Shown one piece after another: positions 26,872 to 34,816 of a stretch of DNA of 64,000 nucleotides. Made by a program: the position numbers and the translations under genes. The DNA comes from Mycolicibacter longobardus (GTDB lineage: Bacteria; Actinomycetota; Actinomycetes; Mycobacteriales; Mycobacteriaceae): positions 62,001 to 126,000 of the forward strand of contig NZ_LQPG01000019.1 in NCBI RefSeq assembly GCF_002102265.1, given 5' to 3'. Within the stretch, counting starts at the first letter, position 1. Each line of letters opens with the position of its first letter. The notes under the pieces were generated by a model. That model searched no databases and had not been told where the DNA came from. It was given only the letters and a program-made list of their open reading frames with translations.

Positions 26872-27795
26872 TCAGACCGGGTAGGTGATTCCGGTCAGCT
26901 CCTCGGAGACCGCCCACAACCGCTGCTGCAGCTCGACGTCATGCGCCTGCTTGCTGGCGTCGACCAGCTTCGGGTGACCGCGCTGCTCACCGATGCCGCT
27001 CGGGCCGTAGTACTGCCCGCCGGCCACCTTGGGGTCGGTGGCGGCACGCAGCGTCGGCAGTGCGCCCATCGCGGCGCTCTGGACGACCAGCGGCATCAGC
27101 AACCGGTCCGCGGGCCGCAGCAACGGCGGCAGGTAGCGGGTCAGCTCGGTGTTGGCGGTGCCGGGGTGCGCGGCGACGGCGATGGTCGAGCGGCGTTTGG
27201 CGGCCAGCCGGCGCTGCAGCTCGTAGGTGAACATCAGGTTGGCCAGTTTGGACTGCCCGTAGGCGGCGATCCGGTTGTAGCCGTTCTCCCACTGCAGGTC
27301 GTCGAAGTGGATCGCCGCCATGATCCGGTGCGCCATGCTGCTGACCGTCACCACGCGAGAGCCCTTCACCCGCGCCATCCGGGGCAGCAGCAGACCGGTC
27401 AGGGCGAAATGACCCAGATGGTTGGTGCCGAACTGCAGCTCGAAACCGTCGACGGTGGTCTGCTTGGGGGTGTACATGACACCGGCGTTGTTGACCAGCA
27501 GGTCGATCCGGGGGTGGGCGGAGCCCAGGGCTTCGGCGGCTTCGCGGACCGACGCCAGTGAGCTCAGATCGAGTTCTCGCACCTCGATGGCGGCCTTCGG
27601 GTATGCCTCAGTGATCCGTTTGGCCGCCGCGTTGCCCTTGTCGAGGTCGCGCACCGCCAGCACCACCACGGCGCCGTGTCCGGCCAGCGCCTCCGCGGCG
27701 TGATAGCCAATTCCGGTGTTGGAGCCGGTGATTACCGCGACCCGCCCGGTTTGATCCGGCACATCCGCCGCAGTCCACCTGTCCCGGCTACTCAT
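26872..27795 (-). CDS. Short-chain dehydrogenase/reductase (Rv0439c-like)
   Basis: The 307-aa NAD(P)-dependent oxidoreductase has the Rossmann motif VITGSNTGIGYHAAEAL, NNAGVMYTPK, and the active-site Ser plus YGQSK (YxxxK). It belongs to the retinol-dehydrogenase/WW-oxidoreductase-like branch of SDRs, judging by the TGSNTGIG and PGTANTELTRY features. The substrate is unknown. ATG at 27795 gives a length close to Rv0439c (311 aa). It is probably the first gene of the leftward operon with moeA2, psd and pssA. Confidence 0.9.
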   Translation of the reverse strand: MSSRDRWTAADVPDQTGRVAVITGSNTGIGYHAAEALAGHGAVVVLAVRDLDKGNAAAKRITEAYPKAAIEVRELDLSSLASVREAAEALGSAHPRIDLLVNNAGVMYTPKQTTVDGFELQFGTNHLGHFALTGLLLPRMARVKGSRVVTVSSMAHRIMAAIHFDDLQWENGYNRIAAYGQSKLANLMFTYELQRRLAAKRRSTIAVAAHPGTANTELTRYLPPLLRPADRLLMPLVVQSAAMGALPTLRAATDPKVAGGQYYGPSGIGEQRGHPKLVDASKQAHDVELQQRLWAVSEELTGITYPV

Positions 27796-27889
27796 GTGAC
27801 AAACGATACTCAGGTGACGCAGCTTGCGTCGGGTCAGTTTTGGCACAGTCCCGGTGCGGCCGGGCCCGCGCCCTGACATCCTCTCCTAC

Positions 27890-28402
27890 ATGGCCCAGCA
27901 CGCAGACCGCTCGACGGCGATCACCATGATTGACCCCACCAATCCGCCGAGCTCCCGCGCGCCGCTGGTGTGGGCCATGGTCGGCGCGGTGCCCTGGCTG
28001 GTGCTGGCCGTGCTGCAACTGGGCTGGGCGGTCGCCGATGAGCGGTTGGCCTGGCTGCACGTAGCCGCCCTCGCGGTCACCGCGCTGGGCCTGCTGGTCT
28101 CGGCGGTGGTCGCGCCGCTGTGGCGTTACCGCGTGCACCGGTGGGACATCAGCGACCAGGCGGTCTACACCCGCACCGGATGGTTGGTGCAGGAGCGCCG
28201 GATCGCGCCGATCTCGCGGGTGCAGACCGTCGACACCTACCGGGGCCCGTTGGATCGGCTGCTCGGGCTGGCCAATGTGCGGGTGACCACCGCGTCGTCG
28301 GCGGGGGCGGTGCACATCGTGGCACTGGATGCCCCGGTCGCCGACCGGGTGGTGGCGCAGCTGACCGACATCGCCGCGCTGGGCGCCGAGGACGCCACGT
28401 GA
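27890..28402 (+). CDS. YdbS-like membrane protein with bacterial PH domain (bPH_2)
   Basis: The 170-aa protein has two transmembrane helices (about residues 22-42 and 52-76) and a C-terminal bPH_2 domain (WRYRVHRWDISDQAVYTRTG, then RIAPISRVQTVDTYRGPLDR and VTTASSAGAVHIVAL). In many Gram-positive bacteria ydbS is followed at once by ydbT, a larger protein with repeated PH domains. The pair is linked to resistance to envelope-acting peptides in Bacillus. Here the ydbT homologue is at 31497, about 3.1 kb away on the same strand, with a leftward cassette between. ATG at 27890 was chosen; upstream in-frame starts overlap the divergent promoter region. Confidence 0.87.
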   Translation: MAQHADRSTAITMIDPTNPPSSRAPLVWAMVGAVPWLVLAVLQLGWAVADERLAWLHVAALAVTALGLLVSAVVAPLWRYRVHRWDISDQAVYTRTGWLVQERRIAPISRVQTVDTYRGPLDRLLGLANVRVTTASSAGAVHIVALDAPVADRVVAQLTDIAALGAEDAT

Positions 28403-28491
28403 CTCGCGCGGTTGCGCATGCCGGCGCGGTTGGCGATGGCCGTGGAGATCTCATCCTGATGGGCGGCGATCCATTCGGCGGTGCGGGGCAT
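28237..28491 (-). other. Small ORF after the lipoprotein gene, possible gene remnant
   Basis: An ATG 4 nt after the lipoprotein stop opens an 84-codon frame. Its first 30 residues look protein-like (MPRTAEWIAAHQDEISTAIA, NRAGMRNRASH). The rest is antisense to ydbS and reads as low-complexity shadow. The likeliest explanation is a short 3' gene of the cassette truncated at its junction with ydbS. It could also be chance. Confidence 0.3.
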
Positions 28492-28495
28492 ACGG

Positions 28496-29134
28496 TCATC
28501 CAGCTCCGGCCGTGATCGTCATCGGGAACGGAATGTCATCGCGGACCAACTGAGTGGGGAAGCAGGGCGAGGTACCCGTGATGTGGGGTGATCCGGGAAG
28601 CCCCGGAACGCCAATATGTAGCTCGTAGCCGTCCGGCGAAAATCCGGAGCGGTTGGGCTTGTGGATACCGTCGCGCTCGAAGACCCACCAGCCCCAACGC
28701 TTCCACACGTCGCCAGCCATAGCGACGAGTTGCTCTGGATGGATGTCCGGCGACGCTTTCAGATCGCCCAGCGCAGAGAACAGCTCAGTGGCGCTGTGGG
28801 GTTTGTCTTCGCACGGTGTATTACCTCCGGCGGTGCCGTAGCGGCTGGCGTCGAAAGTGGCACCGTTCGGCAACTCGTCGATCGTCTCTTTGAGGTACCG
28901 CAGCACCGTGTCCTGGGCTTCTTGCTGGCTGGTGGGAATGACGGGGTGCAATTGCCAGCCCGAAGGGGGCGGGGGTGCCGATGTCATGGTGGAACCTCCC
29001 AAAATAGTTGCCCCAGTGGGGACAGGGGGACCTAGCGGCTGTTCGGTGTGGCAGCCGACTGTCAGAAACCCGAGCAGCGCAAGCGCGGTGAATCGCCGGA
29101 TCTGCGCGATGCCGCGTCGGTACTCGTTGCGCAC
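28496..29134 (-). CDS. Putative lipoprotein linked to a type VII secretion-type hydrolase
   Basis: The 212-aa product has a basic N-terminus and hydrophobic core ending in a lipobox-like LLGFLTVGC (Cys28), then a proline-rich linker and a globular C-terminal domain with two likely disulfide cysteines (NTPCEDKPHS, GTSPCFPTQL) and conserved-looking tryptophans (DVWKRWGWWVFERDG). I recall similar LppA-like lipoproteins beside WXG/DUF1023 proteins in mycobacteria, where the partner relation (lipoprotein with secreted hydrolase) is common. It starts 5 nt after the hydrolase stop. Activity is unknown; an immunity or anchoring role is only a guess. Base composition is visibly more AT-rich than neighbouring backbone genes. 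Confidence 0.8.
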   Translation of the reverse strand: MRNEYRRGIAQIRRFTALALLGFLTVGCHTEQPLGPPVPTGATILGGSTMTSAPPPPSGWQLHPVIPTSQQEAQDTVLRYLKETIDELPNGATFDASRYGTAGGNTPCEDKPHSATELFSALGDLKASPDIHPEQLVAMAGDVWKRWGWWVFERDGIHKPNRSGFSPDGYELHIGVPGLPGSPHITGTSPCFPTQLVRDDIPFPMTITAGAG

Positions 29135-29139
29135 GATGT

Positions 29140-30816
29140 CTAGCCTCCTGCCGGGTAGGGCGCTTGCACGCCGGCGATCACCGCGCCGAGGTTGGCCAGT
29201 GACGGGGTGTTGGGGTTCCAGTAGCTGCCGTGCGTGTGAAGGCCCGGCAAGAGCCCGGCCGGCCCTGTGCCCGCGCCACTTCCGGCGTAGAGCTCACGTG
29301 CCCCGAAATCCGCGCCCATGGGGTTGGGGCCGAGGGTGTTGGACGTGAGGATGTTGGCGGGGATGATCGGATCGGACGGGTCAGTCATGGCATACACCGT
29401 GCCCCCAGGATTGATGTTCAGGTCGCTGGCATGGTCTACCAGCATGCCTGGGCTGGCGAGCGCGATGACATTGTCGGCGGCCAGCTGGTGGCCGTCACTG
29501 GCCGCCGCGCCGACCAGGGTGGTGCCGTAGCTGTGCCCGATCACGGTGTCAGTAGACGGTGCTCCGACGTGCGAGGCTCGCATTCCGTCCTGGAACGCGT
29601 CCAGGGCGCCGGCCCCATGTTGGGCATAGCTCGGCCAGGGAGCCTGTCCTATCACAGACATCGGGCGGTCGTAGTCCATCCAGGTCGTCACCGACACATC
29701 GCCAGCTTTGAGATTGGGGTTGGCCGCCACAGCTGCGCCGTGCATGTCCGCAGCGCGTTTTGCGTTTTCGCCCATGGTGGTCAGGTCAGCCCCGGTACCG
29801 GGAACGAATGTGGCGTTGCGTGTGGCGTTGTCGGGGTCGCCGATAGAGACCGCGGCATGTCCTTGGTTGTCGAGGTAGCCCAGGTAGCGCGTCGGCCCGT
29901 CGGGGTCGGCCTGCATGGCCTGTTGCACGGCGCGGTACCCGTCGAGGTTGTGCTTGGCCTCTTGGAGCTGCGAATCGAGCACGCCCAGTTTGGACAGGGT
30001 GGCCATGTTGCCGCCCGGTGTCAGAGCGAGCTGATCGCGGCTGGCCTGGAGACGATCGATGTCGGCCTGGGTACTGGCCATCAGCTCAGGCAGGTGGCGC
30101 TCGTTGTAGTGGGTTCTGTCTGCGAACGGCATCCCCGGGTGGTTCCCGATGAAGTGGTCGCGGTCGTAGACGGCGTCTTTCCGTTCCTGGCTCAGCTCAC
30201 TCCACCACTGCGTGAACTGCTTCGGGTCCTGCGGCGGTGGCCCCGGCGTGTGGTTGTCCGCTGCACCCGCCCCGCCGTCTGTCCCCTCGTCGCCGAAGGA
30301 GAACCCGTGCAGGCCCGCGGTGGCGGTGGTGAGGTTGCGGGCGATCTCGTCTTCGTTGTTGGCCAGGGTGTAGACCCTGGAGGTGATGAAGTCGGCGTGG
30401 CGCTGGGCATCAGTCAGCCGCTGCTCCTGTTCGGCGGCGGAGGTGTAGTAGGTCCAGTTGTCGGTGACGGAGAAGAACTCACCGACAGTGAAGTCTTCGC
30501 GTTCGGCGGCGTTGACGGCGTCGATCACCGACTGCTTGTTGCCGTCTTGCGCATCGGCGCCGCGGCTGGCGATCCCGGCTGCTTTCACCAGCATGTCGGC
30601 GGCGCCGCGGACTTTCACCACGTCAGCGGCGGCGCGCTGCTGGAACGCTTGCGCGCCGGCACCGGTCCATGGGTTGCCGCCGGGGTTCACCGAGGCGTCG
30701 CGGATCTCGGTGAACGCGGCCTCCCAAGTGTGGGCCAGGCTGCTCCAGGCGGCGGCGTTGACCCGGAGGAAATCCCAGCTTGCGCCCTCGACCTGCGACA
30801 GCGTCGGAAAAGACAT
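29140..30816 (-). CDS. WXG-like N-terminus plus DUF1023 alpha/beta hydrolase
   Basis: The 558-aa protein has an N-terminal helical domain (about 1-110) resembling WXG100/ESX substrates, with NPWTGAGAQAFQQRAAADVV as the Trp-x-Gly turn. A long helical linker with a Pro-rich patch (NHTPGPPPQDPKQ) follows, and then a C-terminal alpha/beta hydrolase of DUF1023 type. The nucleophile elbow is VIGHSYGTTLVG, and the other likely triad residues are in MTDPSDPI (Asp) and GLHTHGSYW (His). It is predicted to be secreted by an ESX system, given the WXG-like head and EspC-like partner upstream. The substrate (lipid or ester) is unknown. The nearest ESX machinery genes are not in this window. Confidence 0.85.
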   Translation of the reverse strand: MSFPTLSQVEGASWDFLRVNAAAWSSLAHTWEAAFTEIRDASVNPGGNPWTGAGAQAFQQRAAADVVKVRGAADMLVKAAGIASRGADAQDGNKQSVIDAVNAAEREDFTVGEFFSVTDNWTYYTSAAEQEQRLTDAQRHADFITSRVYTLANNEDEIARNLTTATAGLHGFSFGDEGTDGGAGAADNHTPGPPPQDPKQFTQWWSELSQERKDAVYDRDHFIGNHPGMPFADRTHYNERHLPELMASTQADIDRLQASRDQLALTPGGNMATLSKLGVLDSQLQEAKHNLDGYRAVQQAMQADPDGPTRYLGYLDNQGHAAVSIGDPDNATRNATFVPGTGADLTTMGENAKRAADMHGAAVAANPNLKAGDVSVTTWMDYDRPMSVIGQAPWPSYAQHGAGALDAFQDGMRASHVGAPSTDTVIGHSYGTTLVGAAASDGHQLAADNVIALASPGMLVDHASDLNINPGGTVYAMTDPSDPIIPANILTSNTLGPNPMGADFGARELYAGSGAGTGPAGLLPGLHTHGSYWNPNTPSLANLGAVIAGVQAPYPAGG

Positions 30817-30822
30817 CCCGCG

Positions 30823-31188
30823 CTACCTCGGCGTCCCGAACCCGCCGGCTGCGCCGCCGTCGACGCCCGAGGCGCGCCGGACCAGCGGGGTGAAGCCCGC
30901 TCCACCGTTGGGAACCGCGGCCAGAGCAGCGGCACCGTTGTTGTCCATCGACTCGTATTCCTGCGTTGCCGTGGTGAGCTTGCCCGAGCCGGCCGTCATC
31001 CGCCCGCGCATCGCCGTCGCGGCGGTGCTGGTGACGACGTTCGTGGTGCTCGCCGCCGCGCCGCTGGCCTGCCATGCCGATGCGCTCGCCGCGGGGAGCG
31101 CCGGTGCGACCCCATCAGCGAGGGCCACGCAGCGCTGCGCCAACTGGCGCAGGTTGGCAGGGGTGACCCGCAGGACGGGAGAAGTCAT
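30823..31188 (-). CDS. EspC-like / ESX-type small protein
   Basis: The 121-aa protein begins MTSPVLRVTPANLRQLAQRC and has the ESX-type W-x-x hairpin turn in ASASAWQASGAA, a helix of about 40 residues to MTAGSGKLTTATQEYESMD and a Gly/Ala-rich tail. This matches the EspC/DUF2580 type found next to WXG-hydrolase genes in mycobacteria. It probably forms a heterodimeric secretion partner with the hydrolase N-terminus. It starts the leftward cassette, and the next gene begins 6 nt after its stop. No good Shine-Dalgarno precedes the ATG. Upstream lie possible insertion-sequence end repeats. Confidence 0.8.
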   Translation of the reverse strand: MTSPVLRVTPANLRQLAQRCVALADGVAPALPAASASAWQASGAAASTTNVVTSTAATAMRGRMTAGSGKLTTATQEYESMDNNGAAALAAVPNGGAGFTPLVRRASGVDGGAAGGFGTPR

Positions 31189-31218
31189 GGAGGAACTGTA
31201 TTGATGATGTCGGCTCCG

Positions 31219-31259
31219 GTCGAAAACTGAGCAGTTCTTCCGGGTCGAAAAGTGAGCAG
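31219..31259. repeat. Tandem 16-bp repeats resembling an IS21-family end
   Basis: GTCGAAAACTGAGCAG (31219-31234) and GTCGAAAAGTGAGCAG (31244-31259) are imperfect tandem repeats (15/16) with a 25-bp period, preceded by TGATGATGTCGGCTCCG. Multiple internal repeats next to a short terminal sequence are typical of IS21-family ends. No transposase (istA/istB) remains. The rest of the 308-bp gap up to ydbT holds a terminator and a palindrome, listed separately. Confidence 0.4.
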
Positions 31260-31295
31260 GTGTGCTTACGGGGTTGTGTGTTCAGCCCTGGCATC

Positions 31296-31323
31296 AAAAA
31301 ACGTGCCCGGGGCCTCGCCCCGG
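31296..31323 (-). terminator. Leftward Rho-independent terminator with no gene to serve
   Basis: On the minus strand CCGGGGC-GAG-GCCCCGG (7-bp perfect stem, 3-nt loop) is followed by GCACG and then TTTTTT. That is a textbook intrinsic terminator for leftward transcription. No leftward gene lies between ydbT and this point, so it may belong to a lost gene or insulate the cassette. Confidence 0.6.
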
Positions 31324-31361
31324 CGAGGAGTGGGTGACGACTTCCGGTGGTGGCTTGCCAT

Positions 31362-31381
31362 ATGCGGCAGGGTTGCCGCAT
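31362..31381. promoter_or_regulatory. Palindrome upstream of ydbT
   Basis: ATGCGGCA-GGGT-TGCCGCAT is a perfect 8+4+8 inverted repeat 115 bp before the ydbT start. It could be an operator or a hairpin in the leader. No T-tract follows. Confidence 0.45.
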
Positions 31382-31496
31382 CTTGCCTAGCGGTCACTAT
31401 GCAACTTTTGCGGCTACGGTTCCAAGCGGGGCGCGGTGACACGCGGGGCCCCGGTCGGGAATTTCTAGGGGCACGGGTACGGCACGGAGACAGCGA

Positions 31497-32984
31497 ATGA
31501 ACAGCACGCAAGGCTCTGAACAGTGGCAACGCCTTAGCCCGCGGATGCTGCTGGTGCATCCGCTACACGAGGTGCTGCGGGAACTGCCACTGCTGATCGC
31601 GGTGGTGGTGTTCGGCTCGGCGACCGACAACCGGGCCTGGGTGCTGGCGGTGGTGGGGGCGATCGCCGCGGTGGGTGTGACTCGTTGGTTCACCACCACC
31701 TACCGCATCGAGCCCGACCCCGAGGCTGGCAGGGTGCAGCTGCGGACGGGTCTGCTGCGCCGCAAGGTGCTCTCGGTGCCGCGGAACCGGATTCGCTCGG
31801 TGGAGACCGACGCCCGGCTGTTGCACCGGCTGCTGGGATTGACGGTGCTGCGGGTCAGCACCGGCCAGCAGGGCACCGGAGACACCATGTTCGAGCTGAA
31901 CGCGGTCGACAGCAGTCAGGTGCCTCGGATGCGGGCGGCGCTGCTGGCGCACACCGGGCAGCCCACGAGGGCCGAGGCAGTGCTCACCCGGACGACGGTG
32001 CTGGCGCGGTGGAGTCCGTCGTGGTTGCGCTACAGCCCGTTGAGCATGTCCGGGCTGGTGATGGTCGGCGCGGCGGTGGGCGCGCTGTACCAGACCGGGG
32101 TCTGGGCGACGCTGGAGGATTCGTCACGGAGCCGGGCGTGGCTGGAGGCCGCAGAACAGTTCGGTGTTCAGCAGGGTGCGGTGGTGATCGCCGCCGTGCT
32201 GCTGGTGGTCTCGATGTTGCTGGCGGTGCTGCGCTCTTTGCTGACGTACGGAAACCTGGTGCTGTCCCGCAGTTCCGGGGCTGCCGGGGACGTGCTGGCC
32301 TTGAGCTACGGGCTGCTGCGGGTGCGCGAGCACAGCTACGACATGCGCCGGCTGCGCGGCGGAACGCTACGACGGCCGCTGCTGGTGCGGCTGTTCGGCG
32401 GCGCCCGACTGGACGCCGCGATGACCGGAATCACCGGCGAAGGCCAATCCTCGATCCTGCTGCCGCCCTGCCCCCGAGCCACCGCCGAGGAGGTCCTGAC
32501 CGGGCTGGTCGCCGACCCCGTCGTGGTCACCGGGCCGTTGCGCAGGCACGGGCCGGCGGCGGCACGCCGTCGCTGGACTCGGGCGCTGATGGCGCCGGCG
32601 GCTCTCGGGGTGGGGCTGACCGTCGCAGCCGCGGTGGACGGTGTGCCGCCGTGGTGCTGGCCGGTGTGGGCGGCGCTGACGGTGGGCGCCGCGCTGCTGG
32701 CCGCCGACCGGGTGCGGGCCCTCGGGCATCGCGTCGATGCGCATTGGCTTTCGGCTCGCACCGGCAGCTGGGAGCAGCGCCGTTACGGCATTGCCACCGC
32801 GGGCATCATCGGCTGGACAGTGCGCCAGAGCTGGTTTCAGCGCCGCGCCGGGGTGGCCACGCTGATCGCGGCCACCCCCGCCGGCGTCAAGGCCTACCGG
32901 GTGATCGACGTGCCGGCCGAGTGGGCGTGGTCGGTTGCCGCCCAGGCCTCGCCCTGGGTGGCGCGTAGCAAGTGGGCTCGCTGA
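31497..32984 (+). CDS. YdbT-like membrane protein with repeated bacterial PH domains
   Basis: The 495-aa membrane protein has an N-terminal pair of transmembrane helices (about residues 27-65), a bPH_2 domain (TYRIEPDPEAGRVQLRTGLL, RKVLSVPRNRIRSVETDARL, GLTVLRVSTGQQGTGD), a second membrane pair (about 175-200 and 215-245), another PH-like unit (LVLSRSSGAAGDVLALSYGL and REHSYDMRRLRGGT), a third membrane pair (about 365-405) and a final PH-like segment. This is the YdbT layout. The probable partner YdbS is at 27890. The function in mycobacteria is unknown but envelope-related. The ATG follows a GGAGA 6 nt upstream. Confidence 0.87.
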   Translation: MNSTQGSEQWQRLSPRMLLVHPLHEVLRELPLLIAVVVFGSATDNRAWVLAVVGAIAAVGVTRWFTTTYRIEPDPEAGRVQLRTGLLRRKVLSVPRNRIRSVETDARLLHRLLGLTVLRVSTGQQGTGDTMFELNAVDSSQVPRMRAALLAHTGQPTRAEAVLTRTTVLARWSPSWLRYSPLSMSGLVMVGAAVGALYQTGVWATLEDSSRSRAWLEAAEQFGVQQGAVVIAAVLLVVSMLLAVLRSLLTYGNLVLSRSSGAAGDVLALSYGLLRVREHSYDMRRLRGGTLRRPLLVRLFGGARLDAAMTGITGEGQSSILLPPCPRATAEEVLTGLVADPVVVTGPLRRHGPAAARRRWTRALMAPAALGVGLTVAAAVDGVPPWCWPVWAALTVGAALLAADRVRALGHRVDAHWLSARTGSWEQRRYGIATAGIIGWTVRQSWFQRRAGVATLIAATPAGVKAYRVIDVPAEWAWSVAAQASPWVARSKWAR

Positions 32985-33000
32985 GTTCCAGTCGGTGCTT

Positions 33001-33063
33001 CGCCGAGCGTGTAGTCAGCGCGAGATCTGCCCCCGATTTTTCGTGCTGAGAACACGTTCGGCG
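33001..33063. repeat. Long imperfect inverted repeat between convergent genes
   Basis: Two 22-nt arms (33001-33022, CGCCGAGCGTGTAGTCAGCG plus CG; 33042-33063, CGTGCTGAGAACACGTTCGG plus CG) pair at 18 of 22 positions around a 19-nt loop that contains GATTTTT. It lies in the 94-bp gap between the ends of ydbT and the helicase gene and may act as a bidirectional terminator. The arms have the look of a dispersed mycobacterial repeat. Confidence 0.65.
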
Positions 33064-33078
33064 GGGCGGGGGAATGAG

Positions 33079-34761
33079 CTACAGCTGCCGGATGGCCTCG
33101 ATGCGCGCCCGCAGCTGATCCGACGTCGCCGCCGCCACCGGCGGACCCCCGCAGATCCGGCGCAGCTCGTTGTGGATCCAGCCGTGCGGCTTGCCCAGCC
33201 GATGATGCGCCGCCGACACCAGCGCGTTGAGCTCGTGCCGCAGCGCCCGCAACTGGCCGTGCGTGGTCACCGGAACGGGAGCACCGGCAGCTTTCGACCG
33301 CCGGTCCAGTTGCTCTTCCTGCCTGCGCCGCAACAGGTCTCGCATCTGGTCTGCGTCGAGCAGCCCGGGGATGCCCAGATAGTCGGCCTCTTCCTCGCTG
33401 CCGGCCGGGGTCGCGGTGCCGAACGAGGCGCCGTCGAAGATCACCTGGTCCAGCTCGGCGTCGGCCCCGAGTGACTCGAAGGTGTTCTCCAGCTCGGACG
33501 GCTCGGTGCGACGCCGTTCGGCGAGCTCGTCCAGATCCCCGAAGGACTCCCGGTGCGGCTTGCCCAGGACATGGTTGCGCTGGGCCTCCAGCTCACTGGC
33601 CAACTGCAGCAGCGATGGCACCGACGGCAAGAAGATGCTGGCGGTCTCGCCCGGCCGCCGCGACCGCACGAACCGGCCGATCGCCTGTGCGAAGAACAGC
33701 GGGGTGGAGGCGCTGGTGGCGTAGACGCCGACCGCAAGACGCGGCACGTCGACGCCTTCGGAGACCATCCGCACCGCCACCAGCCAGCGGCTGGTGGACG
33801 CGGAGAACTGCGCGATCTTGTCCGAAGCGCCCGCATCGTCGGAGAGCACCACCGTGGGGGCCTCGCCGGTGAGCGTCTTCAGCAGCTTGGCGTAGGCGCG
33901 GGCCGTCTTCTGATCCGAGGCGATCACCATGCCGCCGGCGTCGGCCATGCCGCCGTCGCGCAGCTGGCGCAGCCGCGTGTCCGCGGCGGTGATCACCGCC
34001 GGCATCCACTCCCCGGCCGGGTCCAGCGCCGTGCGCCACGCCCGGGCGGTGTGCTCGGCGGTCAGCGGCTCGCCGAGCCGGGCCGAATACTCCTCGCCGG
34101 CGCTGTCCCGCCAGCGCGCCTCGCCCGAGTAGGCCATGAACACCACCGGGCGCACCACGCCGTCGGCCAGCGCGTCGGTGTAACCGTAGCTGTCGTCGGC
34201 CACCGATCGCAGCGCACCGCTGCCGTCGGGCTCGTAGTTGACGAACGGGATGGGGCTGTCGTCGCTGCGGAACGGTGTGCCGGTCAGCGCCAGCCGGCGG
34301 GTGGCGTCGGAGAACGCCTCCCGGATGCCGTCGCCCCAGCTCTTGGCGTCGCCGCCGTGGTGGATCTCGTCGAAGATCACCAGGGTCTTCGCCGCCTCGG
34401 TACGCACCCGGTGCCGGGCGGGATGGCTGGCGACCTGTGCATAGGTGACGACGACGCCGTGGTACTCCGAGCTGGTCTGGGCGTCGGAGTTGCTGAACCG
34501 CGGATCCAGGGCGATGCCGTGTTCGGCGGCGGCCGACGCCCACTGCACTTTCAGGTGGTCGGTGGGGACCACGATGGTGATCCGCTCGACGGTGCGATCG
34601 GCCAGCAGTTCGGCGACGATCCGCAGCGCGAACGTCGTCTTACCGGCACCTGGGGTGGCCACCATCAGGAAATCTCGCGGCTTGGCGGTCAGGTATCGCA
34701 CCAGAGCCCGGCGTTGCCAGCCCCGCAAAGCCCGGGTGCTGGGCGCTGCGTCAGCCCGCAC
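33079..34761 (-). CDS. SF2 DEAD/DEAH-box helicase
   Basis: The 560-aa protein has the superfamily 2 motifs: Q-like LRGWQRRALVRYL, motif I ATPGAGKTTFALR, motif Ia VVPTDHLKVQW, motif II FDEIHH (DEIH), motif III LTGTPFRSD, motif V region VSEGVDVPRL and motif VI QAIGRFVRSRR. The C-terminal approximately 150 residues are helical and charged (RRRQEEQLDRRSKAAG) and could bind nucleic acid. It probably acts on DNA or RNA in repair or processing; the exact role is unknown. The start is a GTG at 34761 because AGGAG lies 5 nt upstream. An ATG at 34809 would leave only 7 bp to the divergent M24 gene. Confidence 0.88.
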   Translation of the reverse strand: MRADAAPSTRALRGWQRRALVRYLTAKPRDFLMVATPGAGKTTFALRIVAELLADRTVERITIVVPTDHLKVQWASAAAEHGIALDPRFSNSDAQTSSEYHGVVVTYAQVASHPARHRVRTEAAKTLVIFDEIHHGGDAKSWGDGIREAFSDATRRLALTGTPFRSDDSPIPFVNYEPDGSGALRSVADDSYGYTDALADGVVRPVVFMAYSGEARWRDSAGEEYSARLGEPLTAEHTARAWRTALDPAGEWMPAVITAADTRLRQLRDGGMADAGGMVIASDQKTARAYAKLLKTLTGEAPTVVLSDDAGASDKIAQFSASTSRWLVAVRMVSEGVDVPRLAVGVYATSASTPLFFAQAIGRFVRSRRPGETASIFLPSVPSLLQLASELEAQRNHVLGKPHRESFGDLDELAERRRTEPSELENTFESLGADAELDQVIFDGASFGTATPAGSEEEADYLGIPGLLDADQMRDLLRRRQEEQLDRRSKAAGAPVPVTTHGQLRALRHELNALVSAAHHRLGKPHGWIHNELRRICGGPPVAAATSDQLRARIEAIRQL

Positions 34762-34816
34762 CCGGTCTCCTATCTGATCGAGATGCAGTCTAGGGCAAGC
34801 CGATAGCATCGCTGGT

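Noticed and set aside
31252..31500. 82-codon plus-strand frame upstream of ydbT
   Set aside because: It crosses the terminator hairpin and the palindrome, has no ribosome binding site and has an irregular composition. It is better explained as leader DNA.
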